A program made the translations under genes and the position numbers. The notes below the pieces were generated by a model. It saw only the letters and a program-made list of their open reading frames with translations, made no database searches and was not told the origin of the DNA. From Caulobacter soli (GTDB lineage: Bacteria > Pseudomonadota > Alphaproteobacteria > Caulobacterales > Caulobacteraceae), in the NCBI RefSeq assembly GCF_011045195.1, contig NZ_CP049199.1:3596001-3660000 (forward strand): a DNA stretch of 64,000 nucleotides, read 5' to 3'. This document shows positions 63,958 through 64,000 of the stretch, piece by piece. The first letter of the stretch is position 1. Each line of letters begins with the position of its first letter.

Positions 63958-64000
63958 TTTCGATAGCCCAGGCCGGTCAGCAGGTTCAGCGTCTCGTACA
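63954..64000 (-). CDS. maf: Maf nucleotide pyrophosphatase, C-terminal end
   Basis: Partial at the right edge of the window. The last 15 residues read YETLNLLTGLGYRK, the usual end of Maf-family nucleoside triphosphate pyrophosphatases, and the gene overlaps the RNase E/G-type start by ATGA. The rest lies outside the window. Confidence 0.7.
   Translation of the reverse strand, partial: YETLNLLTGLGYRK

Overview
The window looks like chromosome from a high-GC alphaproteobacterium of the Caulobacter type. The signs are strongly GC-ending codons, many histidine kinases and chemotaxis genes, a perfect CtrA-type TTAA-N7-TTAA site, a DUF2336 protein, TonB/ExbB/ExbD genes, a CheR/CheB-associated kinase locus, and a tRNA-His with an encoded G1:U72 pair, A73 and no encoded G at -1. 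The species is not determined from the sequence alone.

Layout. Positions 330-10195 read rightward and form a signalling block: a CHASE3/GAF triple-receiver hybrid kinase, a CheR, a receiver-less CheB and a receiver-kinase in one overlapping unit, then a PAS hybrid kinase whose receiver is broken by a frameshift, then a soluble MCP-tip-like protein. Positions 19451-10225 read leftward and form a complete chemosensory operon: STAS, CheY, CheA, CheW, MCP, MCP, CheW, CheR, CheB. Positions 19790-28190 are mixed metabolism and regulation: hydrolases, a PAS hybrid kinase, a GST-like protein divergent from a WYL regulator, a SpoU methyltransferase, and an MFS transporter divergent from a LacI regulator. 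Positions 29246-31990 are an AT-richer, atypical island with a sugar epimerase and a DegT-type aminotransferase, flanked by possible gene debris and followed by a PIN/Phd toxin-antitoxin pair.

Positions 32954-43162 hold a CPA2 antiporter, a flavin-dependent halogenase-like protein, a globin-coupled chemoreceptor, an OpgD-type glucan protein and a four-gene Mla/MCE lipid transport operon. Positions 43159-46985 are an oxidative stress locus (Fur-family regulator, KatG, divergent OxyR with an ATAG-N7-CTAT site). Positions 47007-58997 carry housekeeping and signalling genes (Nudix, DUF2336, hybrid kinase, CoA-transferase, lytic transglycosylase under a CtrA site, a TonB protein, an SdpR-like ArsR pair with an 18-bp palindrome, acyl-CoA dehydrogenase, FAD oxidoreductase, XRE regulator). 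The right end holds tRNA-His, tonB-exbD-exbB, tRNA-Phe and a maf-RNase E/G-yacG operon.

Dispersed palindromic repeats of at least four families sit between genes (37621, 47007/55811, 47974/52466, 54389). The strongest leads for something new are the signalling block at 330-19451, with CheR/CheB modification enzymes wired to kinases, a soluble double-tip MCP-like protein and a STAS-led che operon, together with the regulatory palindromes. No CRISPR array, prophage or complete insertion sequence was seen.
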